Shown: piece by piece, positions 1-8,899 of the stretch
How the letters are laid out: each line of letters opens with the position of its first letter
Position numbering within the stretch: the first letter of the stretch is position 1
Source: Oscillibacter valericigenes
GTDB taxonomy: Bacteria; Bacillota; Clostridia; Oscillospirales; Oscillospiraceae
Assembly: GCF_021531315.1 (NCBI RefSeq)
Contig: NZ_JAFBIQ010000002.1
Coordinates: forward strand, 62,001-126,000
Reading direction: 5' to 3'
DNA length: 64,000 bases
Translations under genes and position numbers: made by a program
The notes under the pieces: generated by a model
Database searches by the model: none
What the model saw: only the letters and a program-made list of their open reading frames with translations
Told to the model about the DNA's origin: nothing

Positions 1-1
1 C

Positions 2-349
2 GACCGGCTCGGCACGCTGCTCCGCCGCTGCGATACCAACAGCGGCGATTGGGCCAGCGCGGCAGACAAAGAGGAGTTTTCCCGTTTGGCCAAAAAATTC
101 GAGGATGCCGCCTCGGAGCTGACCGATAAGCACACGGAGATGGACACGCAGGCCGCTTTTATCAAGAGCAATCAGGATCAGCTCAAGGCCAACACCGACA
201 CCCTGCAGGAGCAGTTCCTTGGCATCGAGGATGTGGATCTGGCGGACGCCATCACCTCCTTCTCCTGGGCGCAGTACTGCTATAACGTGTCCATCAAGGT
301 GGGCAACAGTATCCTCTCTCAGAGCCTGATGGATTATATCAATACCTGA
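2..349 (+). CDS. flgL: Flagellar hook-associated protein 3 FlgL, C-terminal part (5' end outside window)
   Basis: The reading frame is open from the left edge of the window and stops at 347-349, giving about 115 residues of a protein that starts upstream. The sequence is alpha-helical and flagellin-like, with the D0-type ending seen in FlgL and flagellins (aliphatic residues, then SQSLMDYINT). FlgL forms the second hook-filament junction ring. The following genes yviE-fliW-csrA match the common Firmicutes order flgK-flgL-yviE-fliW-csrA, which supports FlgL over flagellin. Only the C-terminal D1/D0 helix is visible, so domain completeness cannot be judged. Confidence 0.85.
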   Translation, partial: DRLGTLLRRCDTNSGDWASAADKEEFSRLAKKFEDAASELTDKHTEMDTQAAFIKSNQDQLKANTDTLQEQFLGIEDVDLADAITSFSWAQYCYNVSIKVGNSILSQSLMDYINT

Positions 350-372
350 TTTCCCTGTTTTTGACTTCTTTT

Positions 373-389
373 CCCGGCGGAGCGCCGGG
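373..389. other. GC hairpin between flgL and the DUF6470 gene
   Basis: A perfect 7-bp stem (CCCGGCG/CGCCGGG) with a GAG loop lies 23 bp after the flgL stop. No U-tract follows, so it looks more like an mRNA processing or stability element than a terminator. Confidence 0.4.
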
Positions 390-427
390 ATGAAGAATAA
401 GTAATTTTGACGACCGGAAGGAGATGC

Positions 428-1045
428 GTGACGGCTATGATGCCCCTGATCGAGATACAGAGCGTACCCATCGAGATCGAAATGAAGGTCTCTCACGCTC
501 GACTGGAGTACACCCGCGCCACGGCGGATCTGGAAATTTCCCGCGCCAAGGGCGGACTGAGCATCAAAAGCAGACCCATTCATTTGAACATCGACACCTT
601 TGAGGCCCGCAATTCCATCGTACCATCACCCATGCGGGCCACCAAGCAAAACGCCCAGCGGGGACAGGAGTCGGCCTATCAGGCCACGGCCACCTATGCC
701 CAGCAGGGTCAGCTTCTGCTCAAGGCGCAGGTGGGCGAGGAGCTGGTGACGCAGTTCGCTCAGGACGCGGTGAACAAAAACCTGAAGACCAACGTGGGCA
801 TCGACTTCCTGCCCAAGGTCGGCCCGGAGATCACCTGCGATCCCGGCGAGATGAACATCCGCTTTGAGATGGACAAGCTGAATTTCGACTGGAGACAGTC
901 TAAGGGGAGCTTTGAGTTCATCCCCGGCGACATTGAGATCTCCGTGAAGCAGCGTCCCGACGTGGTCATCAAGTACATCGGCGGGCCGATCTATGTTCCG
1001 CCGTCCTCCGACCCGGATTATGAGCCGGTGGACGTACACGCCTGA
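428..1045 (+). CDS. DUF6470 family protein (YviE-like)
   Basis: About 205 residues. The N-terminus (MPLIEIQSVPIEIEM) followed by alternating short beta motifs resembles the YviE/DUF6470 family, which sits between flgL and fliW in many flagellated Firmicutes. No biochemical role is established. A GGAAGGAG ribosome site at 416-423 is best placed for GTG 428; ATG 437 or 440 would give a start more like family members but leaves a 13-nt or longer gap. It lies 17 bp before fliW, so it is presumably co-transcribed with it. Confidence 0.75.
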   Translation: MTAMMPLIEIQSVPIEIEMKVSHARLEYTRATADLEISRAKGGLSIKSRPIHLNIDTFEARNSIVPSPMRATKQNAQRGQESAYQATATYAQQGQLLLKAQVGEELVTQFAQDAVNKNLKTNVGIDFLPKVGPEITCDPGEMNIRFEMDKLNFDWRQSKGSFEFIPGDIEISVKQRPDVVIKYIGGPIYVPPSSDPDYEPVDVHA

Positions 1046-1062
1046 TTGAGAAGAGGAGCAAC

Positions 1063-1515
1063 ATGAAGCTTCAGACCAAGTATTTCGGCGAGATCGACTA
1101 TGAGCCGTCCCAAGCGCTGGCCTTCCCCAACGGGTTGTTCGGCTTTGAGGAGGAGCGGAGCTTTTTGCTCCTTCCCTTCGAGGGGAGCGGCGGCACGATG
1201 CTCTGCCTGCAAAGCACCGCCACCGGCCCGCTGGCCTTTGTGCTGCTGGACCCCTTCTCTCTGGACGGAGAGTACAGCCCGGAGCTGAGCGCGGCGGAGC
1301 TGGAGCAGTTCGGCGCGGAGGACATCTCAAAGCTGTGCTTTTATGTGCTCTGCGCGGTGAAGAACCCCGTCTCCACCAGCACGGTCAATCTCAAGTGCCC
1401 CGTGGTGGTGGATCCCCGGAGCGGCGAGGCCCGTCAGATCATTCTGGAAACAGACCGCTACGGGATGCGCCATCCGCTCTCGGAGTTTAAGCGCGAGGGG
1501 GCGGAGAAATGCTGA
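1063..1515 (+). CDS. fliW: Flagellar assembly factor FliW
   Basis: The 150-residue product has the usual FliW length and opening (beta strand, then [27 protein letters not shown] split over residues 8-34). FliW is a cytoplasmic protein that binds either newly made flagellin or CsrA. When flagellin is exported, free FliW binds CsrA and relieves translational repression of flagellin. The gene has a GAGGAG ribosome site and overlaps csrA by 7 nt, which suggests translational coupling of the two antagonists. The flagellin gene itself is about 48 kb away at 50027. Confidence 0.95.
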   Translation: MKLQTKYFGEIDYEPSQALAFPNGLFGFEEERSFLLLPFEGSGGTMLCLQSTATGPLAFVLLDPFSLDGEYSPELSAAELEQFGAEDISKLCFYVLCAVKNPVSTSTVNLKCPVVVDPRSGEARQIILETDRYGMRHPLSEFKREGAEKC

Positions 1516-1793
1516 TCCTGCAACGCAAGCGCGGAGAGTCGCTGCTCATTGGCGAGGACATTTCCGTCACGGTGGTGTCGGTGGACGGCGAGCGTGTGCG
1601 GCTGGCCATCTCGGCTCCGCCGGAGGTGTCCATTCTGAGAAGCGAGCTGGTGGCCGCCAGAGCGGCCAATCGGGATTCCGCCAAGGAGGAATCCGATCCC
1701 AAGGCGCTGCTGGCGCTGCTGGACGGCATGACGGAGCACGGAGCGCTTTTTATGAAACCAAACGGTGAGACAGAAAAGGAGAGATCGGTATGA
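1509..1793 (+). CDS. csrA: Carbon storage/flagellin translational regulator CsrA
   Basis: The N-terminal ~55 residues are typical CsrA ([18 protein letters not shown], then [13 protein letters not shown] with the RNA-binding arginine retained). At 94 residues it is longer than the usual 60-75, with an acidic C-terminal extension of about 25 residues; in other species C-terminal residues of CsrA contribute to the FliW interface, so this tail may matter. It would bind GGA motifs in target leaders; a candidate target is the flagellin leader at 49979-50018. It overlaps fliW by 7 nt and the next gene by 4 nt (ATGA). Confidence 0.95.
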   Translation: MLILQRKRGESLLIGEDISVTVVSVDGERVRLAISAPPEVSILRSELVAARAANRDSAKEESDPKALLALLDGMTEHGALFMKPNGETEKERSV

Positions 1794-1975
1794 TGGAAGC
1801 GATCGCCGGCGCTGCGATGGATATGAAGTCCGCGCAGCTTGCCGCGGAATATTCGATTGCAGTGACCAAAAAGGTCATGGATACCCAGGAACTTGCTGCA
1901 CAGGAGCTGCTCAATATGCTGCCGGCCACACCACCGGTCATCCAAAAGGGACAGCTCATTGATACCTACGCTTGA
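1790..1975 (+). CDS. YjfB-like putative motility protein
   Basis: A 61-residue protein with a mostly helical N-terminal half ([20 protein letters not shown]) and a short Pro-rich end. The size and the opening match the small YjfB putative motility protein family found at the ends of flagellar operons. Its function is unknown. The start overlaps the csrA stop as ATGA, so translation is probably coupled. It is the last gene before the interrupted terminator and the integrated element. Confidence 0.7.
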   Translation: MMEAIAGAAMDMKSAQLAAEYSIAVTKKVMDTQELAAQELLNMLPATPPVIQKGQLIDTYA

Positions 1976-1981
1976 AAAGAA

Positions 1982-1997
1982 GGAGCCGAAAGGCTCT
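1982..1997 (+). terminator. Left half of an intrinsic terminator split by the integrated element
   Basis: GGAGCC-GAAA-GGCTCT forms a tetraloop hairpin just after the last gene of the csrA operon, but no U-run follows it. The missing U-run (TTTCTTTCTTTTTTT) lies at 7733-7747, immediately after a second copy of AAAGGCTCT. Joining the two restores a stem AAGGAGCC/GGCTCTTT plus U-tract, that is, a complete terminator. Confidence 0.7.
1989..1997 (+). repeat. Direct repeat at left junction (attL-like core)
   Basis: AAAGGCTCT, identical to 7725-7733, sits in the 3' arm of the split terminator. It is best read as the shared core or target sequence of the insertion. Confidence 0.65.
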
Positions 1998-1999
1998 CT

Positions 2000-2015
2000 G
2001 CTGGTAAGACAGTAA
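2000..2015 (+). repeat. Left terminal inverted repeat of the element
   Basis: GCTGGTAAGACAGTAA here matches the reverse complement of 7702-7717 (GCCGATAAGACAGTAA) at 14 of 16 positions, including an 11-bp perfect core TAAGACAGTAA. Both lie immediately inside the 9-bp direct repeats. Confidence 0.65.
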
Positions 2016-2029
2016 AACTCAAATTTCTT

Positions 2030-2061
2030 GGAACAGGCATGATCTCGGTCATGCCTGTTCC
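2030..2061. terminator. Hairpin terminator at the end of the recombinase gene
   Basis: A 13-bp perfect stem (GGAACAGGCATGA at 2030-2042, complement at 2049-2061) with a 6-nt loop overlaps the recombinase stop codon. On the plus strand it is followed by GCTTTT. It may now stop transcription from both the csrA operon and the element. Confidence 0.55.
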
Positions 2062-3704
2062 GCTTTTAGCAGCTCATCCACGGGAATGTAGCCCACAAGG
2101 TCGTACTCGATATGTACCTTCTGCCTGCGCTTGCCGCTGGATTTGTCAGGTGCATCCACATAGACCACCTTGACAAGCTCTCTGAGGGCATAGGGGGTCA
2201 GCTCCGTTAAGGTGCTGTTCCTCTTTACCCGCTGAACAAACTGCTCTATATTCTCTGCCTGTTGTTCCTGTTCATGAAGTTGCTGTTGCAGACCTTTGAC
2301 CTCGGCTTTGAGTTCTCTCTGTTCCTCGGTGTAGTTCTTGCTCATCATGGCGAAGCGTTCATCGTCCAGCCGACCGGCTACATTGTCCTCGTAAATGCGG
2401 ATGAAAAGACGGTCAAGCTCTCCGATCCGCTTCTCAGCCTGTGTCAGCCGCTTCTGATGCAGCCGCAGCGATTCTTCGCTCTGCATACGGAGCTTTTGCT
2501 CCATCTCGGAACGGAAATAGGCCTCGTAGCGAGTGACTACCGATATGACCTCCTGAATATGCTTCCAGACGATCTGTTCCAGCACAACGGCACGGATATA
2601 ATGTCCGCTGCACTTGTCCTTGTTGACACGATGGGTGGAGCAGATGAAGAAGTCCTGCCGCTTTTCAAAATAGCTGGTGGTGGAGTAGTAGAGCTTCTGC
2701 TTGCAGTCGTTGCAGAACACCAGACCGGAGAACATATTGCTCTTGCCCGTTGCCGTTCTGCGGTGCCGCTGCTGCCGAATCTCCTGCACCTTATCAAAGA
2801 CTTCCAGAGAGATGATCGCCGGGTGGGTGTTATAGAAAATCTTGCGATTTTCCATTGGATTTTCCCGTTGCTTCTTGTCCCAAATGGAGTTGGTGTAGGT
2901 CTTGAAATTGACCGTGCAGCCCGTGTACTCCATGTATTCGAGGATGTAAGCAACGGTGCTTTCGTGCCAGCGATACTCGTTCTCCGGGGTCTGATGCGGT
3001 GTTTTTCTGCCCTCCCGCTGTTTATAGGCGGTGGGATTCAGCACCTTTTCCTTTTCCAGCAAGGCGGCGATCTGGCTCGGCCCTTTTCCCTCCATGCAGA
3101 GCGCAAAGATCCGCTTGACGACCTGTGCAGATTCCTCGTCAATCACCCATTTCTTAGGATCGTCAGAGTCACGTTTATAGCCGTAGGGAACGTTGGTGGT
3201 CAAGCGCTCTCCACGCTCACCCTTCGCTTTGTTGACGGCACGGATTTTGCGGCTGGTATCCTTGGAATACCACTCATTGAACCAGTTCTTGATACCTGCC
3301 ATGTCGCTGTCGGTGCTGTTGGGGTCAATGGTGTCGAAGTGGTCGTTGATGGCAATATACCGCACGCCGTACTGAGGAAACGTGTAGTTGATATAAAGCC
3401 CTGTCAGCGAGGAATTACGACCGAGTCTTGAAAGGTCTTTCGTAATCACCACTTCCACATGACCGGCTTCAATTTCCGCAAGCATCTTTTGAAAGCCGGG
3501 GCGGTTGGAAAAATCCACGCCGCTGTACCCGTCGTCAATAAAGAACGTCGGGTTCGGAAAGTGCTGAGATTTTGCATACTCCATTAACATAAGCTGCTGA
3601 TGCTGGATGGAGTTCGACGGGTCATCCTTGCCGCCTTTTTCTTTGGTGTCCTCCACGGACAGTCTGCAATAAAGCGCTGTGATTTTGTCGGTTGCCCTTA
3701 ACAT
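2049..3704 (-). CDS. Large serine recombinase (TndX/TnpX type)
   Basis: 551 residues from the ATG at 3704, which has a strong AAGGAGG site. An in-frame ATG at 3785 with its own GGAGG would add 27 residues. Domains in order: resolvase catalytic domain with the nucleophile in YCRLS (Ser16) and the conserved arginine region TKDLSRLGRN, a recombinase domain around NVPYGYKRD, a Cys4 zinc ribbon (FCNDCKQKLYY and later CSTHRVNKDKC), a coiled coil, and a C-terminal DUF4368-like segment. Such enzymes excise and integrate mobilizable elements by recombination at short cores. It sits at the left end of the element, as expected, and appears intact. Confidence 0.93.
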   Translation of the reverse strand: MLRATDKITALYCRLSVEDTKEKGGKDDPSNSIQHQQLMLMEYAKSQHFPNPTFFIDDGYSGVDFSNRPGFQKMLAEIEAGHVEVVITKDLSRLGRNSSLTGLYINYTFPQYGVRYIAINDHFDTIDPNSTDSDMAGIKNWFNEWYSKDTSRKIRAVNKAKGERGERLTTNVPYGYKRDSDDPKKWVIDEESAQVVKRIFALCMEGKGPSQIAALLEKEKVLNPTAYKQREGRKTPHQTPENEYRWHESTVAYILEYMEYTGCTVNFKTYTNSIWDKKQRENPMENRKIFYNTHPAIISLEVFDKVQEIRQQRHRRTATGKSNMFSGLVFCNDCKQKLYYSTTSYFEKRQDFFICSTHRVNKDKCSGHYIRAVVLEQIVWKHIQEVISVVTRYEAYFRSEMEQKLRMQSEESLRLHQKRLTQAEKRIGELDRLFIRIYEDNVAGRLDDERFAMMSKNYTEEQRELKAEVKGLQQQLHEQEQQAENIEQFVQRVKRNSTLTELTPYALRELVKVVYVDAPDKSSGKRRQKVHIEYDLVGYIPVDELLKAEQA

Positions 3705-3777
3705 ATTGTTATCCTCCTTCGGTGGGGCAACTGTCTGAACAGGATTGGATTTTTGGTTTATATCAAGAGAAACGTCG

Positions 3778-4173
3778 TTACTCATCGGCGTCCTCCGTGA
3801 TACCGTTTTTATCATCGGCAGTGTTCTGTTCCATGATGCGTCTGAGCTTCCTGTCGAGGGTTTCCGTACCCTCATAGCTGCCGGTTACTGTGTATTCCGT
3901 GCCGCCGTGTTCCTCCACGATTTTGACGTCAGGCAGCCAAAAGGCAGACGGATTTTTCACAACAATGTTGCCCTTCTCATCGAAAGAAAACTCCCTCTTT
4001 GGGGCATCGTCGGGGCGTAGCTTGACCTTGGCATACGGGTCAGGATTGGAGAAATAGAACGAACGGATTTCGCCGTCCTCCCCGCCGTTATCAAAATCAT
4101 CATCGGCAAAAATCTCATTCAGTTCCTCGTCAGTCAGTTCGATGATCTCATTGCCTTTTTCTTTCGGATTCAC
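3778..4173 (-). CDS. TnpW-like transposon-encoded protein
   Basis: 131 residues, starting at GTG 4173 with an AAGGAGG site 9 nt upstream. The N-terminal half is very acidic (ELTDEELNEIFADDDFDNGGEDGE). The C-terminal part, with GTEYTVTGSYEGTETLDRKL, resembles the small TnpW proteins that precede tnpX-type recombinases (an extracellular-like GxTxYxV...T..DKI..LI pattern). Its function is unknown. The stop overlaps the alternative recombinase start (ATGAGTAA), consistent with co-translation. At 131 residues it is about twice the usual TnpW length, so it may be a fusion or a distinct protein. Confidence 0.6.
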   Translation of the reverse strand: MNPKEKGNEIIELTDEELNEIFADDDFDNGGEDGEIRSFYFSNPDPYAKVKLRPDDAPKREFSFDEKGNIVVKNPSAFWLPDVKIVEEHGGTEYTVTGSYEGTETLDRKLRRIMEQNTADDKNGITEDADE

Positions 4174-4327
4174 TTCGTCAAGCCTCCTTCGCTTCGATTC
4201 ATTTCATTCAAAATTATAGTCGGAGTAGCAAAACGGACGAACGCCGTCAATGGTCAAGATGAACGGCTGCGCCGCCATTGACTTCCGTCCGTCTGTTTCG
4301 CTTTTTGACAAACAAGGCGGCGTTTGC

Positions 4328-4548
4328 CGCCGATTTCCATTTAAGGAAATGGCGCTTGCTAACATGGGAAACGGAGAATAGCAAGCACAGCAAGTGTAGC
4401 TACACTTGCGAAAACCGGCGTGGCACGACCGGGATTTCCTTGCAGAATAGCAAGCAAATCCGGTGAGTACCCACACCGGAGCTTGCCATTCTGGCAAGCA
4501 ATGCGCGTGTTTATACACCCGTGCAATCTTGTTGGGGAAATACCCCAA
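4328..4548. other. oriT-like block of inverted repeats
   Basis: Five inverted repeats occur in about 220 bp with no convincing gene: ATTTCC/GGAAAT (4333-4350), a perfect 18-bp palindrome CAAGTGTAGCTACACTTG (4391-4408), TCCGGTG/CACCGGA (4459-4480), GCTTGCCA/TGGCAAGC (4481-4499) and TTGGGG/CCCCAA (4532-4548). The arrangement resembles the transfer-origin region upstream of relaxase genes in Tn1549/Tn4451-type elements. No relaxase is encoded nearby, so the call rests on structure and context only. The remainder of 4174-4606 shows no supported gene. Confidence 0.5.
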
Positions 4549-4606
4549 ACCCCTGAACGATTTCAAAGAAATCGGCTACGCTCCTGAGGAGCTGAACGGA
4601 GAAATT

Positions 4607-5710
4607 TTATATGTTACTCTTACGGCGGTTACAGTCTGCGCAAAGCATCTGACAGTTTTCCGCAGTTGTCTTTCCACCCTTACTCCACGGCGTGATATGG
4701 TCAGCTTGCATTTCTTCAATTTCAAAATGTTTTCCGCATTTGGGGCAGATACCTTTTTGCCGCTCATAAGCTGCCCGTGCCATTTCAGGAGAGAAAGCAC
4801 GAATATTTAGGTGCCGTTCCTGTCCATCAAAGAGATATTCATAAATGCCCTTTTGATTTGAAATATATCCATTGCGGTAGTCTTCGATCAGTTCAATGAT
4901 ACGAGATTCAAGTGCTTTGGGATCATATTTACCTGTGCCGTATTTATTGTAAAAGATACCCCATTCGAGTCCCTTCATCAGCTTGCTGCGATATTTGGGG
5001 AATGTAGCTTTTACCCAATTTATAACGGTCTGGAAATACAGCCACAGTTCATTACAGTTCGTGTCATGCTGGTGCTGTGACATATAATCTTCGATTTCAA
5101 TACCTTCACGGGCAGAAATCCACTTCAAGGCGGTTTCAAGATAGTCTTGACGGATTGCGGAGCCATTCAAATAGTCACCGGCAATTTGGTAAGCCGGGCA
5201 CATGGTTTTGCTAAAATATTTTTTTGCTTCGGTCAGCCATTCGCCCGTGTAAATCGCATTTCGTAATTCCTGCGTTGTCAGTTGTTCTCCTGCAATGTTG
5301 ATGATTTTGAACCAGTCTAACTTTTCCTTATCCGTACCCTCACAAATATAAATCATCAGAGGATAGTCCATGATCTGCTGCTGTTCCGTATGCGTCAGAT
5401 TGGCAAATGTAAGATGGTTGATAGAGAAGTCACCTTGAACATATTGGCAGATGCTTATTGTTCTCTGCTGACCATCAAGCACTTCAAAATTGCCATCATC
5501 ATTTTTAACCCAGTACATCACGTTCAAAGGAAAATTCTTTGTGATGGTACGGATAACTTCGTCACGTTGTTTGTCTTTATAGATAAATTCCCGCTGAAAA
5601 GCTGGGCGGATATTCAGCCTTCCATCGTATCCCACGACACCGTTCTCAGCACTGTCCTTGTATCCTGCAACTACTTCTCGCACAGGAATCTCATGTAGTT
5701 TGATTTTCAT
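4607..5710 (-). CDS. DUF262 domain protein with C-terminal HNH nuclease
   Basis: 367 residues. The N-terminal DUF262 (ParB/sulfiredoxin-like fold) shows RPAFQREFIY near residues 35-44 and the motif DGQQR at 79-83. The C-terminal ~50 residues form an HNH nuclease with two CxxC zinc knuckles (CPKCG and CADC) around ADHITPWSKGG. DUF262 proteins such as GmrS couple nucleotide hydrolysis to DNA cleavage in some restriction systems. Here it follows the methyltransferase by 9 bp and is probably its restriction partner, or an independent defence nuclease. Catalytic residues look intact. The pairing is context-based inference. Confidence 0.85.
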   Translation of the reverse strand: MKIKLHEIPVREVVAGYKDSAENGVVGYDGRLNIRPAFQREFIYKDKQRDEVIRTITKNFPLNVMYWVKNDDGNFEVLDGQQRTISICQYVQGDFSINHLTFANLTHTEQQQIMDYPLMIYICEGTDKEKLDWFKIINIAGEQLTTQELRNAIYTGEWLTEAKKYFSKTMCPAYQIAGDYLNGSAIRQDYLETALKWISAREGIEIEDYMSQHQHDTNCNELWLYFQTVINWVKATFPKYRSKLMKGLEWGIFYNKYGTGKYDPKALESRIIELIEDYRNGYISNQKGIYEYLFDGQERHLNIRAFSPEMARAAYERQKGICPKCGKHFEIEEMQADHITPWSKGGKTTAENCQMLCADCNRRKSNI

Positions 5711-5719
5711 ACATACTCT

Positions 5720-7032
<1,313 letters not shown>

Positions 7033-7033
<1 letters not shown>

Positions 7034-7260
7034 TATCTGTCACCACCTTCTTCGGTAGAAGAAAATATTTCCACAACATCATCAAGCCCACATCCGAGAT
7101 AGTTGCAAATCTTTGCAAGGGCTTCCATGGAAACTGGCATCTGTTTTCCCATTTTTGCGAGCATATTTGTACTAATGCCTGTTTGCTGCCGCATCTCGGT
7201 TTTCGTGATTTTTCTATCTATCAACAATTTCCATAACTTGTCGTAGCTGTAAATCATCAT
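7033..7260 (-). CDS. XRE-family regulator of the methyltransferase-nuclease module
   Basis: 75 residues from ATG 7260, preceded by a GAGAGGG site. The helix-turn-helix is KTEMRQQTGISTNMLAKMGK, with the typical small Cro/CI-type fold and an ALAKICNYLGCGLDD tail. It is the first gene of the module and overlaps the methyltransferase start by one base. It resembles controller proteins of restriction-modification systems in size and position. A 13-bp inverted repeat overlapping its -35 box (7307-7339) is the likely operator, suggesting autoregulation. Confidence 0.85.
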
Positions 7261-7290
7261 GGTGCCCTCTCTTTGCATTTTGCTTTTATA

Positions 7291-7339
7291 ATCTTAGCAC
7301 AGAATCTCTCAATATGCAACAAATTATTGCATATTGAGA
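7291..7339 (-). promoter_or_regulatory. Promoter and probable operator of the XRE-methyltransferase-DUF262 operon
   Basis: On the minus strand TTGCAT (7319-7314), a 17-nt spacer and TAAGAT (7296-7291) form a good sigma-A promoter. A perfect 13-bp inverted repeat (TCTCAATATGCAA at 7307-7319, complement at 7327-7339, 7-nt spacer) covers the -35 box. Confidence 0.7.
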
Positions 7340-7611
7340 TATATTTTGTGCGAGTGGCAGTAAGTACAGCGAATATTTGTACCTTTTTCCACGGTAGCAA
7401 AACAAGCATTGTGATTCCAGCAAAAAAGTTCATTATAGCGCAAACAGATTTTACTACGTGGTGCTTCTTAAATCTGTGTTTCCCATGTGCTGAGCAGTAG
7501 CTATTTTTGCGCTTCTACACCAGAACGCACGTATAGGTGAAGTCTGATATGCTTGCTTTTGAACAATGCCCCATAGAGAGAAAAACAAGCGATTTTCGAC
7601 CCTTAGATGTG
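7340..7611. other. AT-richer non-coding stretch inside the element
   Basis: No reading frame with a plausible start, ribosome site or recognisable product was found on either strand. It separates the XRE promoter from a bidirectional terminator. Confidence 0.5.
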
Positions 7612-7655
7612 CAAAACAGGCGGCACTCAGCTTCGGCTGGGTGCCGCCTGTTTTG
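7612..7655. terminator. Strong bidirectional intrinsic terminator
   Basis: A 15-bp perfect stem (CAAAACAGGCGGCAC and its complement) encloses an inner CAGC-TTCG-GCTG tetraloop stem. The outer arms supply A-tract and U-tract on either strand (TGTTTTG on plus). It lies near the right end of the element. Confidence 0.75.
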
Positions 7656-7701
7656 TTGTCCAATCCTGTTTAGCAGATGCCGATTGTGTAGTTTTCTCAA
7701 A

Positions 7702-7717
7702 TTACTGTCTTATCGGC
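7702..7717 (-). repeat. Right terminal inverted repeat of the element
   Basis: The reverse complement reads GCCGATAAGACAGTAA, matching 2000-2015 at 14 of 16 positions. Confidence 0.65.
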
Positions 7718-7724
7718 ACACGGC

Positions 7725-7733
7725 AAAGGCTCT
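7725..7733 (+). repeat. Direct repeat at right junction (attR-like core)
   Basis: AAAGGCTCT is identical to 1989-1997. It is followed directly by TTCTTTCTTTTTTT, the U-tract expected for the terminator hairpin stranded at 1982-1997. Confidence 0.65.
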
Positions 7734-7873
7734 TTCTTTCTTTTTTTAGGGAGAAAAACATGGCGGGGGAAGAAAATGCGGGATGAGCCCAAATTTTCCT
7801 AAAATTAAGAATTTTTTTGCCGCAATTTTGAAATAAGGGAGGCTGAAAGACGATGTGGAAGAGAAAATGCTAC

Positions 7874-7902
7874 TTGAAATCCCCGCAATCGCAATGTATA
7901 AT
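7874..7902 (+). promoter_or_regulatory. Sigma-A promoter of the fla/che operon
   Basis: TTGAAA (7874-7879), a 17-bp spacer and a perfect TATAAT (7897-7902) lie 85 bp before flgB. This is the best promoter upstream of the operon and would make its transcription sigma-A dependent. Confidence 0.75.
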
Positions 7903-7905
7903 ATA

Positions 7906-7950
7906 AGATATTTTGGCGAACTGTGTAGATTTCTGAGATATTTTGGGGAA
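7906..7950 (+). repeat. 15-bp direct repeats at the flgB transcription start
   Basis: AGATATTTTGGCGAA (7906-7920) and AGATATTTTGGGGAA (7936-7950) differ at one base and are exactly 30 bp apart, about three helical turns. They cover the predicted start site and early leader, a position suited to a repressor or other master regulator. Confidence 0.55.
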
Positions 7951-7987
7951 ATACAGGGTAAAAGTACCAAAAACGGAGGGGAAACGG

Positions 7988-8371
7988 ATGGAACTTTTGT
8001 CAAGCAACTCGTTCCTGATGATGGAGAAGTCCATGGACTTCCTGTGGGCTAAGCAGGCGGCCATTTTAGACAATATCAGCAACGCGGAGACCCCCAACTA
8101 TAAGCCCAAGGTGGTCACCTTTGAGGAGACCCTGCGGGAAAAGCTCCAGCGGGCGCAGGAAAAGGATCGTCCCCGAAAGGAGACCCGCGCGGCGATCCGC
8201 TCCGCGGAATATTCCGTGAAGGAGAAGCCGGTGTCCACCCGCATGGACGACAACGGCGTGAATGTCACCGAGCAGAGCGTGGAAATGATCCGCAACGCTT
8301 ATCAGTTACAATATGTGATGAAGTCCATCAACAGCGACCTGACGGTGCTCAAAGCCGCGATTCAGGGATGA
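7988..8371 (+). CDS. flgB: Flagellar basal-body rod protein FlgB
   Basis: 127 residues from ATG 7988, preceded by GGAGGGG. The N-terminus has the rod/hook family motif (LDNISNAETPNYK at residues 25-37), and the C-terminus ends with the paired helix typical of rod proteins (VEMIRNAYQLQYVMKSI). FlgB is a proximal rod subunit exported by the flagellar type III apparatus. An in-frame GTG-type start farther upstream (about 7943) would cover the leader repeats and lacks a ribosome site, so 7988 is preferred. It is the first gene of the operon. Confidence 0.95.
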   Translation: MELLSSNSFLMMEKSMDFLWAKQAAILDNISNAETPNYKPKVVTFEETLREKLQRAQEKDRPRKETRAAIRSAEYSVKEKPVSTRMDDNGVNVTEQSVEMIRNAYQLQYVMKSINSDLTVLKAAIQG

Positions 8372-8407
8372 TGCGCGCGTAACGGAGAATAAAAGGAGAG
8401 AGACACA

Positions 8408-8875
8408 ATGGCCTTTTTAAGCTCGATCAATATCATCGGCTCCGGACTGACCGCCCAGCAGCTTCGGCTGGACGTGGTGTCCGAGAATATTACCAATTCC
8501 ACCACCACCAGAACGGAGAACGACGGCGGGGCCTACCGCCGCAAGATGGTGGTGTTTGAGGCCCAGTCCGGCAGGGAGAGCTTCCGCAGCGCCATGGCGA
8601 AGGCGGCGGGCAAAGCGGTGGCGAACCGGGATAACGGCGCAAACGCCGGCGGCGTCCGGGTGACGCAGATCGTGGACGATCCCTCCCCCTTGAAGCTGGT
8701 CTACGACCCGACCCACCCCGACGCCAACGAGGAGGGCTATGTGGAAATGCCCAATGTGGATACGGTCAAGGAGATCACGGACGCCATGGCGGCAACGCAG
8801 GCGTATTCGGCCAATGTCACGGCGTTCAACACGCTCAAAAGCGTGATTGCCAAGGGCCTTGAGATCGGCGGCTGA
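8408..8875 (+). CDS. flgC: Flagellar basal-body rod protein FlgC
   Basis: 155 residues. The N-terminal rod motif (LDVVSENITNSTTTRTENDGG) and the C-terminal motif (VEMPNVDTVKEITDAMAATQAYSANVTAFN) are characteristic of FlgC, a proximal rod subunit. Length is close to the usual 140-150. A GGAGAG ribosome site precedes the ATG. It lies 36 bp after flgB and 24 bp before fliE in the conserved flgB-flgC-fliE order. Confidence 0.95.
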   Translation: MAFLSSINIIGSGLTAQQLRLDVVSENITNSTTTRTENDGGAYRRKMVVFEAQSGRESFRSAMAKAAGKAVANRDNGANAGGVRVTQIVDDPSPLKLVYDPTHPDANEEGYVEMPNVDTVKEITDAMAATQAYSANVTAFNTLKSVIAKGLEIGG

Positions 8876-8899
8876 CGCCGGAATGGGAGGAATTAGCGT

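Noticed and set aside
2262-3431. 389-codon open frame antisense to the recombinase
   Set aside because: Shadow of the conserved recombinase; no ribosome site and no domain pattern.
4204-4566. A 120-codon open frame on the minus strand inside the element
   Set aside because: It runs through the hairpin block, is rich in Cys with no recognisable domain, and lacks a ribosome site. The region is better explained as an oriT-like structure.
7750-7987. c-di-GMP riboswitch in the fla/che leader
   Set aside because: The conserved riboswitch core segments are not visible; only the phased direct repeats stand out.
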